Below are positions 1 through 12,192 of a stretch of 60,000 nucleotides of DNA, piece after piece. This stretch comes from Lineus longissimus (lineage: Eukaryota > Nemertea > Pilidiophora > Heteronemertea > Lineidae), in assembly GCF_910592395.1 (NCBI RefSeq), contig NC_088320.1:808001-868000 (forward strand), written 5' to 3'. The notes under the pieces were generated by a model. That model was not told where the DNA came from. It made no database searches and was given only the letters and a program-made list of their open reading frames with translations. The position numbers and the translations under genes are program-made. Positions within the stretch are counted from its first letter, which is position 1. Each line of letters starts with the position of its first letter.

Positions 1-2568
1 CGCATCATCTTTGGGCCAGTAAGAACATCCACTGGTTCACTCTTGTTGCATTAGTCGGCCGAATCGTACATCCATTGATATCAATATGACCCTGAGAAGT
101 CATCCCAACCAATTTTCTCTCAATGAAGTTCAAATGTGGTAGTTGTACCCAGTTTTCTATCATGTTTGGGTCAGTGAGAACACAAAATTTCATTCTTGAT
201 ATTTAAGTGGGTCTAATTGATCAACAATGTGTCCTTGAGGAATGAAGGGTCCTTAAACATCAACTTGACACTCAGGGACTTCCAACTCTAATTCATTTCC
301 CGAAATCAATCGTCACAAAGAGATCTTTCTGAGGAGCACAAACTGATGGTGGCCCAGCCCTCAGTGCAGGGGCTATCAGTGGTGAATCCACGAGTTCAAG
401 AAAGAGGAAGTCTCCCCTTCCCTTGGTCATTTCAGCCCTGTTATGAGGACCGAGTGGCACTTCCCAAGCTTCAAACCCACAACCTTCTGATCACAAGCCC
501 GACCCTCTTCCACTGTTCCAACCCTCTTCTTTATTCAGTGAGAAGTCTATCACCTCACGAATGAAGGACTCGTACCTTCTCCTGGTGAGAAATGGAGCCC
601 AGTGCGATATTTATGTAAAACTGGACAGGACAATTTGAAGAAAATCGATAAATTTAATCTTGAAGTGACCTAGTCTGTCTTTAGTTTCAATATTTGACCT
701 TGATATTTCCTCAATTCCGATAAAGACTTTGCTGCTTGAAATGATGTGCGATAGTTTCAGCTTAGTGCACCTATAACTATCTGGAAGGTTGAATTCAAAA
801 GTGAATTACGTTGTTTTTTGCTCAAGAAGCCTTTAAGGAACATGGCAATGAGATCTGGCACTTTACCAGTTCAATATTCTCAAGTCGCATCTCTCATTCA
901 CATCGCACCTTCTGCACAATAACAACTCAATTGTTATCGTAATAAACATTTTCAATTTCATTATCGTCGCAGCCGCCACTTGTCCGAAGAAGCACCACAT
1001 GAGTATCACCATTTTCTTCGGTTTGCTCATTACACTTTCTTCGTTTGACAGATCCCGTTACAAATCGTCACGTGAAGAGTGCCAGCTTACTTCACACGAG
1101 CGTAACACGAGTTCTGAGGAGCACTCTCCACATTCAAAATGCAGATGGGTTATTAATATGCACTTACTAATTGTCGGAGAAGTTTCAGTCAGATGTAGGT
1201 ACATTCACGGCCGCTCCGATCAATGCCACAAGGAACGCGGAGCCAAGAATCCAGTAATAAAATAGCAGCACAAACGACCTCCTCGGACGATGTGAAGTAA
1301 GAAGTATTACGCACAAGACGGCTCCATTTTTAATTAGACCACGTTTTCCTTTTTTTTTGTGGTTTAATTGCAGTGTGTTTGACAGACAAGATGTTTTCAT
1401 GTTTCAAATGAAGTTCAGCATTGTTTTTGCTGGAGGCAATCAACACGTCCCACTCAACTTGTGGATTCATCTCGTCTTGTTGTTGGGTTTCTCATATTTG
1501 AAAGCTCGCCATGAAAACTAAAGAAAGATCAATGATTTGGTTGATTTTTGGTTTGGGGATACATTTGTATACTGCAGCTTCATCAACATTTCACAAATCA
1601 ACCCAACTCCTATAAGGGTTAAGCGCCCTGCCCATAGACACATAGAAAAATAACTGCTCATGAGCAATTGTGCATAATGAGCAATGTAAATTACACCTCG
1701 GCTAATGAACCTAATAGCCAGGCTAATTAGCCCCTCAGAATATTGTTGTGGAAGCTGACGTTTGTTCCTGATGCGATCTTGTACCTTTATGATTCTCAAC
1801 AAAAGATCAATCAACTAAATTGGCCATCAATTTACAGATTTGCTATTCCATCAATCATACACACTCCCTAAGAGAAGTGAGCACTGCTGAAGGCAGCAGT
1901 AGCATGGTGTAGTACTCTTCATACTTTGGGGATGGGATGTAGCTAAACCAAGATGCTGAATTAGCCGATTAGACCAGTACACTGCAGGGGGAGTGCAAAC
2001 AAAGAACAGCACAGCATAATTCCCAATTGAACCCAACTGCTCTCCTGATGCACCCTGGTTCACTTTAGTCCCGGCCACTATCAAAACCTACTCCGTTGGA
2101 AAAATGATTAATCGGGGTGATAAAAGTTTCAATGTACTCCACATGTAAATAACTCGTTTTACATACACTATCGTAAATGCGCCAAGGGATTTTAATGCCC
2201 ATGCGGCAATTTTTATTCGTTGAGGAAAACTACATTCAAATGATGAAATTGCCTGGTTCTCTGGCCAGTCTCACTGTCTGCGCTGGCTTCGAAGGTTACA
2301 ATAATCAACAACAGAGGCTAATGCAAAATTATGGCGCACATTCATCCTGGTGTTTTTCAAAATTTTGTTTGATGGCGATGACGGATCTGTAATTGTATTT
2401 TTTAATGAGTGGCCACTGTATTGTCACATGACGCATGCAAGATTATGGTCTATTTTGCTCAGGGAAGTTTTTTCGATGAATTTGTCTCAGATATCTGTAT
2501 GTCTGTTTGATGATTAGGTTGGACAATGTTGTTGATAACAAAGAGGTGATCTCCCTGTTTGATATTCT
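1..2568. other. Non-coding stretch, no gene recognised
   Basis: The only open frames are under 100 codons, lie on both strands and resemble no protein I know. The tRNA-like relic at 430-500 is the one repeat I could identify. No splice-bounded exon, promoter or RNA gene stood out. Confidence 0.6.
430..500 (-). repeat. tRNA-like SINE fragment
   Basis: On the minus strand the sequence contains CTTGTGATCAGAAGGTTGTG followed by GGGTTTGAAGC, which resembles an anticodon arm plus a decayed B box. The first part matches the CTTGTGACCAGAGGGG words of the head at 54744, suggesting one family. No A box is evident. Confidence 0.45.
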
Positions 2569-2687
2569 CAAAAAAACCTAATCATACATTTTGTCCCCGG
2601 ATTTTCAACTTCACTAACGTGACCACCCCGGTAAGGCGACCATTCAACCTCGGTCCCATGAGTGGTCGTGTTAGCGGGGTTCCACAG
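2569..2687. mobile_element. MITE remnant, same family, inverted
   Basis: This fragment carries ATTTTGTCCCCGGATTTTCA, the GACCACCCCGGTAAGGCGA block, the CATTCAACCTCGGTCCCATG block and a damaged terminus GCGGGGTTCCAC. It matches the 8025-8130 portion closely. The terminal bases after TTCCAC are changed (AGAA instead of TGTA), so neither the last TIR bases nor the TA duplication survives. The AT-rich interior and the second terminus are missing. Confidence 0.8.
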
Positions 2688-3099
2688 AATATCTTAGGTG
2701 GTCTTCGATGGATACCGTCACGAGAAAAGAAACCACAGTCATGAAATGCTAACAAAATTCCACCCCAAATAAAAAAAGCCAATCGACTCAGCAACATAGC
2801 CAGTGACTAAATCAGACTCGCGTCCCACCACCTTAATAATGTGTCACTTCTTTCATTTAGCACTTCATTAGAATTCCAACCCGTCACCTAAAATGCTACC
2901 GTGAAACTTTTTGAAAGCGCTGACAACAATTTGTCGTAACCTCCCGTCAATTTCCTCGATAAATCTAAAGGCCACTGGGCAATTTTTCCGATAAACACGT
3001 CGATATCGGCCTGGACGGTGATAAATAAGATGACGGTGGACGCGTAACTTGATTTCTTTCCCTACCTACCAGTTTACATACACTTGTCATCTGACATCA

Positions 3100-3350
3100 G
3101 TGTCGACTCCAACTTAAGTTGACGGGAAACTTTTGAGTGAAATGTACATGAATGCAAAGTCGATTCAAGCCAATTTGGTGTGAAATTGAAAATGGTGGAA
3201 AATTCTGTACATTTTGTGTAGGAATGTACATGAATGCATTGCAAATTCAAGTCAATATGAGCTGAAACAACAACTGAAATTGACTTCAAGTTGATTTGGC
3301 AGAAAATGCCTTACATTATGTACAGGAGTCCCTATACCGATGTACAGGAA
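3100..3350. repeat. Diverged tandem repeat, period about 82 bp
   Basis: GTACATGAATGCA occurs at 3144 and 3226, each followed by an AATTCAAG or GATTCAAG word, CAAT and GTGAAA or CTGAAA. Weaker relatives (ATGTACAGGA) follow near 3319 and 3340. The array is old and not coding. Confidence 0.65.
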
Positions 3351-3744
3351 TCACAGCCAACCTGACATGAATCAGACGTTCATTTTGATTGACAAATATC
3401 ATTTTGCTCCTCAGTCACGAAGAAAGGAAAACTTGGCGTTGATTACGTGGGTATTCATGCGCGAGGCATGTCAACGGTGTCGAACAATAGCGCCGAATGG
3501 CTACCGCTTGTCATTACCCACAATCCAATGTTATTGAACCGGTGGCGAACAGGTCGTAATTTGTGCGGATTGAATGGAACTCTTCGGAGGAGAAGGAGAT
3601 GATTTTATCAAATCTGATTTATTTGCTCAATATTCGCTTTTTGTTATTTTGATAAATACGATCGACTCTTACGCAAATTTGCATAGGTATTGTTGAGGCT
3701 GCATTTCAATAATACTTTAAGTCGATCTTAATGGATGAAACCAG

Positions 3745-3812
3745 AATAGGTTGCACAACTATGAGGTGAAGAAAGGCATATCACTCCTGAGATCATGGGT
3801 TCGAAAGCCGGT
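3745..3812 (+). repeat. tRNA-like SINE fragment
   Basis: GGTTGCAC near 3753 resembles the post-A-box word of the 54744 head. GGGTTCGAAAGCC at 3797-3809 is close to the polymerase III B box (GGTTCGANTCC), preceded by CTGAGATCAT. Clover-leaf pairing is poor. Confidence 0.42.
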
Positions 3813-6800
3813 CGGATGCTTCCTTGTGTGAGAGGCCTCCTCTCCCTGACAGCTATTGCTGTACCTCCGAGGGAAAGTAAGCCTAATAACCCTACATGAT
3901 TAAACAGACTGGATCCTTTGTCTATAGACATCAGTGAGAAATTTACTCCATTTCCCCCCATTCATATCTATCTAAATGAGAATCTCTGCACAAGTCGTCT
4001 TCACATATCAATCAACCAATACCTATACCTTCCTCAAAAAGCAGAAAAATTAAACGTCGCACAGACCAATTGACTATTGATTCCTCTCCGACTGAATCAT
4101 GTGAAATAGCGCCGAGTCAGAGTCGGGATACGGCCGAGGGAGAGAGGTGAACAGGGCGCACGATCAATTCCTCATGTTTCACTCGTCTTTGATGAAATCG
4201 CTACATTCCCGTTTCGCGGAATAAATTAGTATTTGTTTTCAATTGTGTCATTAGGCAGCGACAGTTGTTCACCGTGGTGTGTTCAGGAATGCGCTGACTT
4301 CGAGTGGAGATGATGCTGGGGTTGTCATGGATGATGGGCCCTTGTTGTAGTAATACCACCTCAATTGCCCATTCTGGGGTGACTAATATTCATGTAGATG
4401 TCTTGTCTTCATGATTTGATTGCTTTATGACAAATTTCTAGTTGTCCTTGTAAATTGTTAGTTTCATACTGAATGTACTAAGAACTGAAGGAATCGAGCC
4501 ATTGGATGAATTAACAGACGATTCGAGAGGAGATTGAAGCTTGTCAAAGTAAAATCACACTCTTAGTTTCGTATGAAATGTATTTGGGCCTGAAAGAGAA
4601 GACAAGTGTCCTGCCATTGAGAAAGCCATAAGGGCTCATGAGTGATTTGGTAGTTTGGTTCAGAAATAGGACAGCTCTTGAAAAACTTTATAGAATACGG
4701 CCAAGAAAGAGTATCCTATTCGATCATTCGTTTTATTTGTAATTCCAGCTGCACATTTCAAATAATTGAAATCATGATTAGCCCGTGAGCCAAAAGGTGC
4801 AATGAATTCATATTCACGTCCAAAACGCTTAAGAAATTTCAAATTTGACTTGTAGAATCTAAAAGTGCGATTTCACACGTCCCACTAGACCATGCCAGTT
4901 TCTACCAATCACAAGAATACCACCTTAACTCCGGATATAAAAATCTACACCATAAACCTTGTCTCCAGGGAAATCAAGTTCAAATTTTCAAACATCGCAT
5001 TCAAGACGCCCCTTTAAGAGTTAATCGGGGAGTTTATGTAACTGTACTCCGGGAAATCAGCGGCTGTTAAAGACCTTAAACATATGGGTTTTATTAATTG
5101 GCTTCAAACCGCACAGGTTTCACGATCTTTATTGCGACTGTTTCGAAAGTTTAATAAGAATTTGTACGTCTCGCTCCGGTGATACTAGGGAAATCAAACC
5201 ATTGAAAACCATCTCGGAATAAACGATTTAAAGAAACTGATGTTGTCATTTTTCATCTTTTGAAATCTGAATCTTTAAACTTGGGCTGACAGCATTTAAC
5301 ACCAGGTCTATCATTGAGTTTTCATCGTGGCCTGAATGAATTGCATTACCTGTAATGTATTAGTACACAATTTCAGCCGAACTTTCTTTCGATTAGATCA
5401 TTATTTTGTTCTTGTGAACAGAAATGTGTACCTAAATTGTTAATTTTGTTACCTGGATATGTTTTGAGTCACAGCATGATTTTTCCTCTCTCAATTACAA
5501 CACAATCAAAGCTTCTCACACTTACAATACATCGGTGAGTTTTTCATCATATTTACTGAATTCCTTGCACTCAGTTTAAAGTGGAAACTTCCTCGAGTGT
5601 CCACGTAGCCTGTTGCCACCACCTAAGAAACTAAAAGGTAAAGAAATCGCAGCTATAAGATGTCCACAAAAACAACTTTGTCTCGTTTGACTCACATAGA
5701 TAGTTGTGATACCTGCGGGTTCTCATGACCCCAACCTCACTCTACAGCTTGTTTAGAAACGCGACACTCTACCGGAATTGTTTTCACCCTGTTTTACAGG
5801 GATACCTAGATAATTGGCCAACCAGGACATACCACTGGCAATCTCCCCCATGCAACTCTGAAACAAGTGTTTTGACCATGTTATCAAGGTGACACCGGTA
5901 TATTCCCGATTGTTTAGAAACTGGACTCTGATTTAAAAGTTTTTCATGTGGGTATAACTGGTCAATGATCGACCAGGATGCGGGTGGTGACTCAAGGCCT
6001 AAGTTATCAATGGATATATTCACTGAATACCAAATCACAACACATGTTTTGACCATAGGAACCAATGGTAAGGGCAGTTGAAAGTTCACCTCCATGGTAA
6101 GCCCCTGGCTGGAAACACGCCCCAGTTGAAAACAGGACATTATGGGTATCATAAACTGACAATGTCCTGCACTCTATTACTGCAAAAAACAGCCTTGATG
6201 AGTTAATCCGAGATGACTCGTAATCAAGTTCATTCCCAGTAGCATGAGACGTTCACCCTATCCCACCTTGTAAGGTGTTTGAGTCACTGTGGGACATGCC
6301 ATCTCCCCAGGGACACTCAGCCCATTGCCTCAAGGAGAGGTTGCGTTCAAACACGTCATGTGCACTGGTCTGCTTGGCTAGGCCGCCAGGAGAAACAGAC
6401 AGCGCTGTTTTAGGAGCCGGTATCATGCTCCTGGGTGATAAGGTGCGGAGGTGTAGTTCTTGAACAGCAGCCATTCAGGAGACATTCCTCCTAAAATCTT
6501 CAGCCCAGAAACTGTCCATACCTGAATTTTTAATTCACGAAAAAGCGACCAAACTCATCAGCTTTTTCTTTACGACACTGAAGAAAGTACTCGCCTTCTC
6601 AACTGTACGCCATGATTAAGTGAGCTCTGATGAATCGCCTCATCATGATTAGAACGGGTCAGATACGAGCACTATTTTAATTAACTTCTCTCAAACAAAG
6701 CACAAGTTAATGAGGTCGCCTTCGGTAGTCAGGGATGCGACCCCCGAGGGTGTGATTGCTGCTGGTTACTCCGCCTCTGACAAGAGCAATCGTGGTCCGT

Positions 6801-7254
6801 TTTGTGTGAGCGGGGATGCTCATTACGGAACAAATCAAGTTACTGAATAGCAACACTTCTTGTAACCGCGGTGATCAAAGTTTATTTTTTGCTGTGGGAA
6901 ATTACGCATTCCTGTGCAGTGCATCTTGGGACTTATCTATTGAGTTCAATTCTCGTCCAACTGCGAATAATTGGGTGATTTATACGCAATGTCCACCAGC
7001 ACTTATCCTGCTGTGACTCCGAGGGTCAATCCGACAACAAGAGGACACAGATTAAACTGCCAAATTAAGCAGACACGATGGGAAATTAGAATTACTTTGA
7101 GAAATTAAACTGTTCGTTTGGAGGTTATCTTCAGATGTGACAGGTGCCCACGCCGGTTCAGCATCGTCATTCCACCGGATGACACACAGACATTGAGTCA
7201 GAGCTGTCAGCCAGGATCAACAGTAAGACCGGTTGACGGGGATGCGCCATATTT

Positions 7255-7345
7255 ATGTTGAAAAATGCATCACTTTGCAATTGCCTGATCCTCTGTGCAT
7301 CGCAATTTGCATCTTAATTAATCGTCTACGGCCGTCATATCAGAA
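7255..7345. promoter_or_regulatory. POU octamer plus homeodomain motif cluster
   Basis: ATTTGCAT at 7305-7312 is a perfect octamer (POU-domain) site, separated by one base from TTAATTAAT at 7314-7322, a paired homeodomain core. AATGCAT and TTGCAATTGC words lie just upstream. The arrangement fits a developmental enhancer, without proof. Confidence 0.35.
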
Positions 7346-7927
7346 GGTGGTTATGGCGAACAAAATTAAACGCGGATAACAGGCTTAGCGTCTAATTCCA
7401 TAAAAGCATACCTCTGGATCAAGGGGCCGCATCTGTTCTAGCCCGCCCCATGCTGCGTACTAGATCAACGTTGAGAGATAATGGAATGCTGGGATATAGC
7501 AGTACCGTCAGAACCCAGGAGACTTTATCCCGGCGTAGGATAGTCGTGGCATGGGGCACTGTTTGATGGGGCGACACGAGGGGATACCCTATGATGTCAT
7601 CCAAGTTCCGAGCGATTATATAAGATAACGTTCCACTTTGTCTAAATAATACCATTACAATTTTTACGGTCTGCGGTGGATGACTTTTTTCTTGTAGTTG
7701 GCGATCAAGTGTTTAGTCATGGTTTGCCTGACTAATATGAGAATTCGGTCAGATAACAAAGCGTTTGGGACGCTTTATCTTCGGTTTAGTTAAAAATTCA
7801 ATTTGATTCCCTGACTGATAGTGTGTGCCCTTAGATCTTCCACTTCACAAAGCATATTCCCTTTGATGGGTTTTTGTGACAGTCTTCTTTTTTGTCTTAG
7901 CCACTGAGCAGTTGCTTGAAACAGTCG

Positions 7928-8130
7928 AAGAAACATCATCTTTCCAAAAAAAATTTTGGCTTTGAAAATTTTTCAGAATTATGAACTTTTGAAAAAGTTC
8001 AACAATTTTGGCAGGAAAACTTAATCATACATTTTGTCCCCAGTTTTTCAACTTCACTAACGTGACCACCCTGGTAACGCGACCATTCAACCTCGGCCCC
8101 ATGAGTGGTCGTGTTACCGGGGTTCCACTG
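7928..8130. mobile_element. Truncated MITE copy, same family as 49623-49901, inverted
   Basis: The right end GGTTCCACTG at 8121-8130 is followed by TA and matches the left terminus of the complete copy in reverse complement. Matching continues leftwards through the CGACCATTCAACCTCGG-type subterminal block and the ATTTTGTCCCC block into the AT-rich interior (GAAAATTTTTCAGAATT). It fades near 7928, where the second terminus should follow but is not seen. The copy is therefore truncated or decayed on its left side. Confidence 0.82.
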
Positions 8131-9938
8131 TACATCGATCTCACAGAATCCCTAATCTTATTCTTCCTGATACTGTAATTCATCCCACCGCAGCAAATGC
8201 ACTCTGGCACTCCGCGATAAAGTTACTATTCATCTTGTCCTACCTCCGAGCCCGATGACGCTGCACTAATACCCATGATGCATCTGAGTTTAAAGTTCAA
8301 ATCTCGCAAACGTTCAATTTCACAAAGCAATTTATTAATGCCACCAAATATGCCGTCTCAAATATCATATACCTATGTTAAACAGGTCTTGGAATGAACT
8401 GATGATGGAAAGTCTATTTCATGTTAACTCGATGAGTCTCAAATACGAATATCTTAATATATGGCACATAAGATTCCACGAACTAGGTGAAACACACTGA
8501 TGACAGTTTCGCAGATCGTGGTACCGGATCACAGTTTGACTATGAGGGATCACTTTTCTAATAACCCATGTCTTCTTCAGCGACTCGGCGTGTGTACCTT
8601 TGTGCGGAGTCTGAATACCTTGTCAGCTCATCGCGTTGTCTTCTGACAACGTAATTCTCTTCTCCGCCCATCTCAGCGATGATCTAGCACCACTTAAATT
8701 TCTCCTATCGACAAAATTATGTGTACATAAGGCCCGCTACACTTGTGTACCTATAACGAATAAACGTTAGGTTGTCAGAGCTTTTGTGATTACGTTGTGG
8801 AACAAGTCAAGAGGGAATAGGTTATCATCGAGTCTTTTAATCTCTCTAAAGGTATATTGCCGTTTAAGATGGCTGCTATAAAGGAGATTGCTGCTGCGCC
8901 ATGTCAGAAAGTGTTTGCCGAGCGCGAAGGTGTTGGGATTGGGACGTAGGAGATATGGCGGACATTATTTGTTGGGTGCAAATGAGGCTCTAACGGTGTT
9001 TGCGCACCAGGCAACGGGGACGTTATGCCCACAACAACTTTCAATCTTCGCCACGTCTTCTGAGGAATCGACGACAAAAGAAAATTTATTGGCGTTTCGG
9101 CATGAAGTTTGAGAAGTGTGGCAGGGAAAGTGGGTAGACGCACTGTTAGCCCAGGGAACACATCTCACTTTAAAAGATTACCATTGAAGTATTGTGATTC
9201 GTTCCGAGTTTCAACGCAGAGGCGACCATTTTTACCTCCTCTGTTTTGTCAATGTTTACATACGCTCCATCTGTTTCCTCTTTCACTGACCAATCAGCTA
9301 AAACCATCCTCTCACTACTCGCGCAAACACAAACACAACGTCACAAACGCATGCCGTATTACTCCTTAAAGGGTTAACTCAGTTCTTATTCATCAATATT
9401 GAAACAATATCTACCGTTTACATCTCACCAATAACAAAGTTATGACTTATTATGCAAAATCAACGATTGATATCGTAGAATGTTATGCGGTGCTGGCGTC
9501 AGCAGAGATCACAACATACCGTCATACACCTTTTTCTTAGTCACACGCTCCTTCTTAGAATTGTTTTCAATCCTCGTGATCCAACTTGTCAGTTCCGATA
9601 TATCCCCAGCATCTCACGCGCACAAAACCCCGTCCCGTGAACGCAGATCACTCGTTTTACCAAATCCCCTGATGTGACGATATGCAAAATGTCATATTTT
9701 ACACAAAAACATTTCTGAGTTGATTATTCTGCAGCATTTTGTCTTTGATCTTTGTTTTCCTGATTCAGGGGATCACGAATTTCTCATGTTCCAATCCCGA
9801 ATTGAATATTCAAAATTTTCTTAATGTGTTTTTTGCCGTGGAAATTTCCAAGTTGAATTTGATAATCTGTCTCTGGATTAGAGGTGATTTGTAACAGTGA
9901 AGTTTTTGAGGTCAAGACAGTTTAAGGGAGATTAGTAT

Positions 9939-9951
9939 CCCCCCCCCCCCC
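9939..9951. repeat. Poly-C run (13)
   Basis: Thirteen consecutive C residues, continued by ACCCACACAC-like sequence. Such runs are polymorphic and prone to sequencing error in length. Confidence 0.95.
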
Positions 9952-10159
9952 ACCCACACAGGCTGCCAGGCGTCCAAATTTATGACATTCAATAACACTG
10001 GCACACCTTCATTCACAAATTCCCACTGATGCAGAAACCCTTGTGAAGACTTCCGTGCCTCGCTCAGTTGGCACAATTTATTAAGTTATCATGGGCGAAA
10101 TTTGCTTACAAATTCTTGCAGTGAACTGTAATAGATTTAAAGTGACAAATGGAGGAAAG

Positions 10160-10235
10160 GTACCATGTCCATTTCAGCTGTTCCTCCAATGGCTCACCCC
10201 CTTTCTGTCCATTTCAGCTGTTCCCGTCATTGTCC
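10160..10235. repeat. Short direct repeat, offset 41 bp
   Basis: TGTCCATTTCAGCTGTTCC occurs twice, at about 10166 and 10207, and a third TGTCCAT follows near 10230. This is a small local duplication. Confidence 0.8.
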
Positions 10236-12144
10236 ATACTCCCTCTCCTTAGATACACAGAAACTGATTTTCAAGAAATATTTCAGAGGCGTGACTGCTA
10301 ATGATGGAAATAAGACCTAATTTTGACTCATCTTTTCAGTTTAGTCGCCAAATTCCTGGATTCGAGTCCGATGCCTCATTGTCTATTGTTTCCCATCCCC
10401 AGCAATCCATCCGGATATTTACGCCATATTCCATCCCGTAACAAATACCCACAATCCCCAGCAATGACCGTGAAGATACGCCGGGTACCGTACGTTAAGC
10501 CAGGTTTGCAAGATTCCACGGTTATGATCCAACAATAAATCACATGTGCAATAATGTTATTTTAACCATCTCTTTCCAGATCCGTGACTGCTTTACCTGT
10601 CAACCGGATAGCGTTCGCACGTTATAGATGACGGCGGACATTTTGCCGAGTTTATACCGGTCCTAGCGAGGTTGTGTAATTGGACCAGGAAGAAAAATGA
10701 CAATGTCGTGGGTGATATTCAGATGTTTGAGATTCAGAGGTGATAAAGTGACAGTGGAAGGATATTTGCCGGGGCGGTATGATCTTGACGTCAATTGGTC
10801 GATTGGGCCAGCTAGAAGTGGAGGCTTAACATCAGACGGAATATGGAAGGGAGTGTCTCGTAACACTGAACAGTTGTGGTCCCTTCTTCTGAGGCTTGCT
10901 ACTCAAAGGTTATTGTGACTAGCCATAACTGAATCACAGGGCCATAATTCACACAACTAGTAACTGCAGTGATGCATACCTTTTAGATTTGACCTTGGTT
11001 GTCATGGTGAAGAGGCTTGGCAACAAGAAATACCTGGTTACCGTAGCAATTAGTCAATGAAACAGGACTTGAAATCCTTTGCTATCAAATCTGACAATGA
11101 TATCAAACCTGGGTGACCCAAAATCTAGAATGGCACTGACTACAGGAAAGAATTTGTGAATCAAACAAAGTTAAAGTGGAAGAACGATGTGTTTATGAAA
11201 GAGATATCATATTGTGTGAAGTATTGCTAAGAACATCACTTGAGTTGTCAAAACATTAGCTCTAGCCATCTCAAGTGGATGATCGAAATTCTTGTCTCCA
11301 AGTCTGACATGAGTCTTAACAGCTCTCTCTTTTGGCAATCACTTGGCAGATCTAGCTTTAGGCCATGATGAGGCAAAGACACCCCTATTGTTGCTGCTCT
11401 GAACCTGGAATCCGTAACAACCAGAAATCACTAGAAATATGCGCTTGGATTTAAGTGTATTGGTCATCCTTCAGGCATTGGTCACACGACACTTTCCTCC
11501 AAAAAAGTTCATGGGATTTACAAAACCAAGATGATAAGAGAGGCTCATGTCACTGGCATGAATTTATCATACTTTTATCTCTATCTGAGGTGTATACACT
11601 AAGTGGTTGGCAAAAACTGGCAGCCTGAGCTGAAATGGCCTGGTTAGGACATCTGGCTAAAAGTTATCAAAGAATAAAAAGCAAGCAAAGAAAATAAATT
11701 GGTTTTGTAACAACGATTGTTCGTTTATCTTTATATTCCCAAACAGAGAAAGCCCATCCTCGCTTTTACTGAAATTGCAAAATGTGGCCATGGCAGAGTA
11801 TCTATCCCACAATTCACTAGAAGATGATACGATTGTGACACGATCGTCAACAAATACTCGCACACAGCGATCGCCAATTCCATGTTTTATGATTCACCAG
11901 AAACGTCCAATTTTCTGCGTACCATTCAATGCTGGCTACTATCGTTTAATCAAATAGACTGTCGCAATTATCTGAATGAAACCAAAATCTTACAAACTCT
12001 GCCAATTTCGCTGTCGCAGTCCTGCGATGAAAGGTGCTAGCATACACCAGATGAACTGCACAAGGATACAGAATTTGGAAAATGATGTTTCAGTGATCTA
12101 ATGATTTGCGAAATACGGTTACTGATACATGGAGCTGTGGTGGT

Positions 12145-12192
12145 GAAGTGGCTCAGGTCTCTGCCTAACGGTCAAGGGGTCCCTGCTGCACA
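12145..12192 (+). repeat. tRNA-like SINE fragment, A-box side
   Basis: AGTGGCTCAGGTCTCTGCC resembles the A box and D arm of a tRNA, followed by TAACGGTCAAGGGGTCCCTG. The TCAAGGGGTC segment resembles the CAGAGGGGTC segment of the 54744 head. The B box is not recognisable. Confidence 0.4.

Larger units (their letters stand above)
2688..7927. other. Non-coding stretch, no gene recognised
   Basis: Apart from the 82-bp repeat near 3.1 kb, the tRNA-like relic at 3.75 kb and the motif cluster at 7.3 kb, the sequence looks unique. The longest frame (minus strand, 5784-6152, 122 codons) has no recognisable domain, signal peptide or repeated codon pattern and is probably fortuitous. Confidence 0.6.

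Noticed and set aside
7320-7350. 5S rRNA fragment (GTCTACGGCC match)
   Set aside because: The similarity ends after ten bases and none of the internal promoter follows.
8634-8651. Hairpin with seven-base stem and TTCT loop
   Set aside because: Several hairpins of this size are expected by chance in 60 kb.
8866-8881. YY1-like site plus TATAAAG as a core promoter
   Set aside because: No initiator, no credible gene downstream and the words are individually common.
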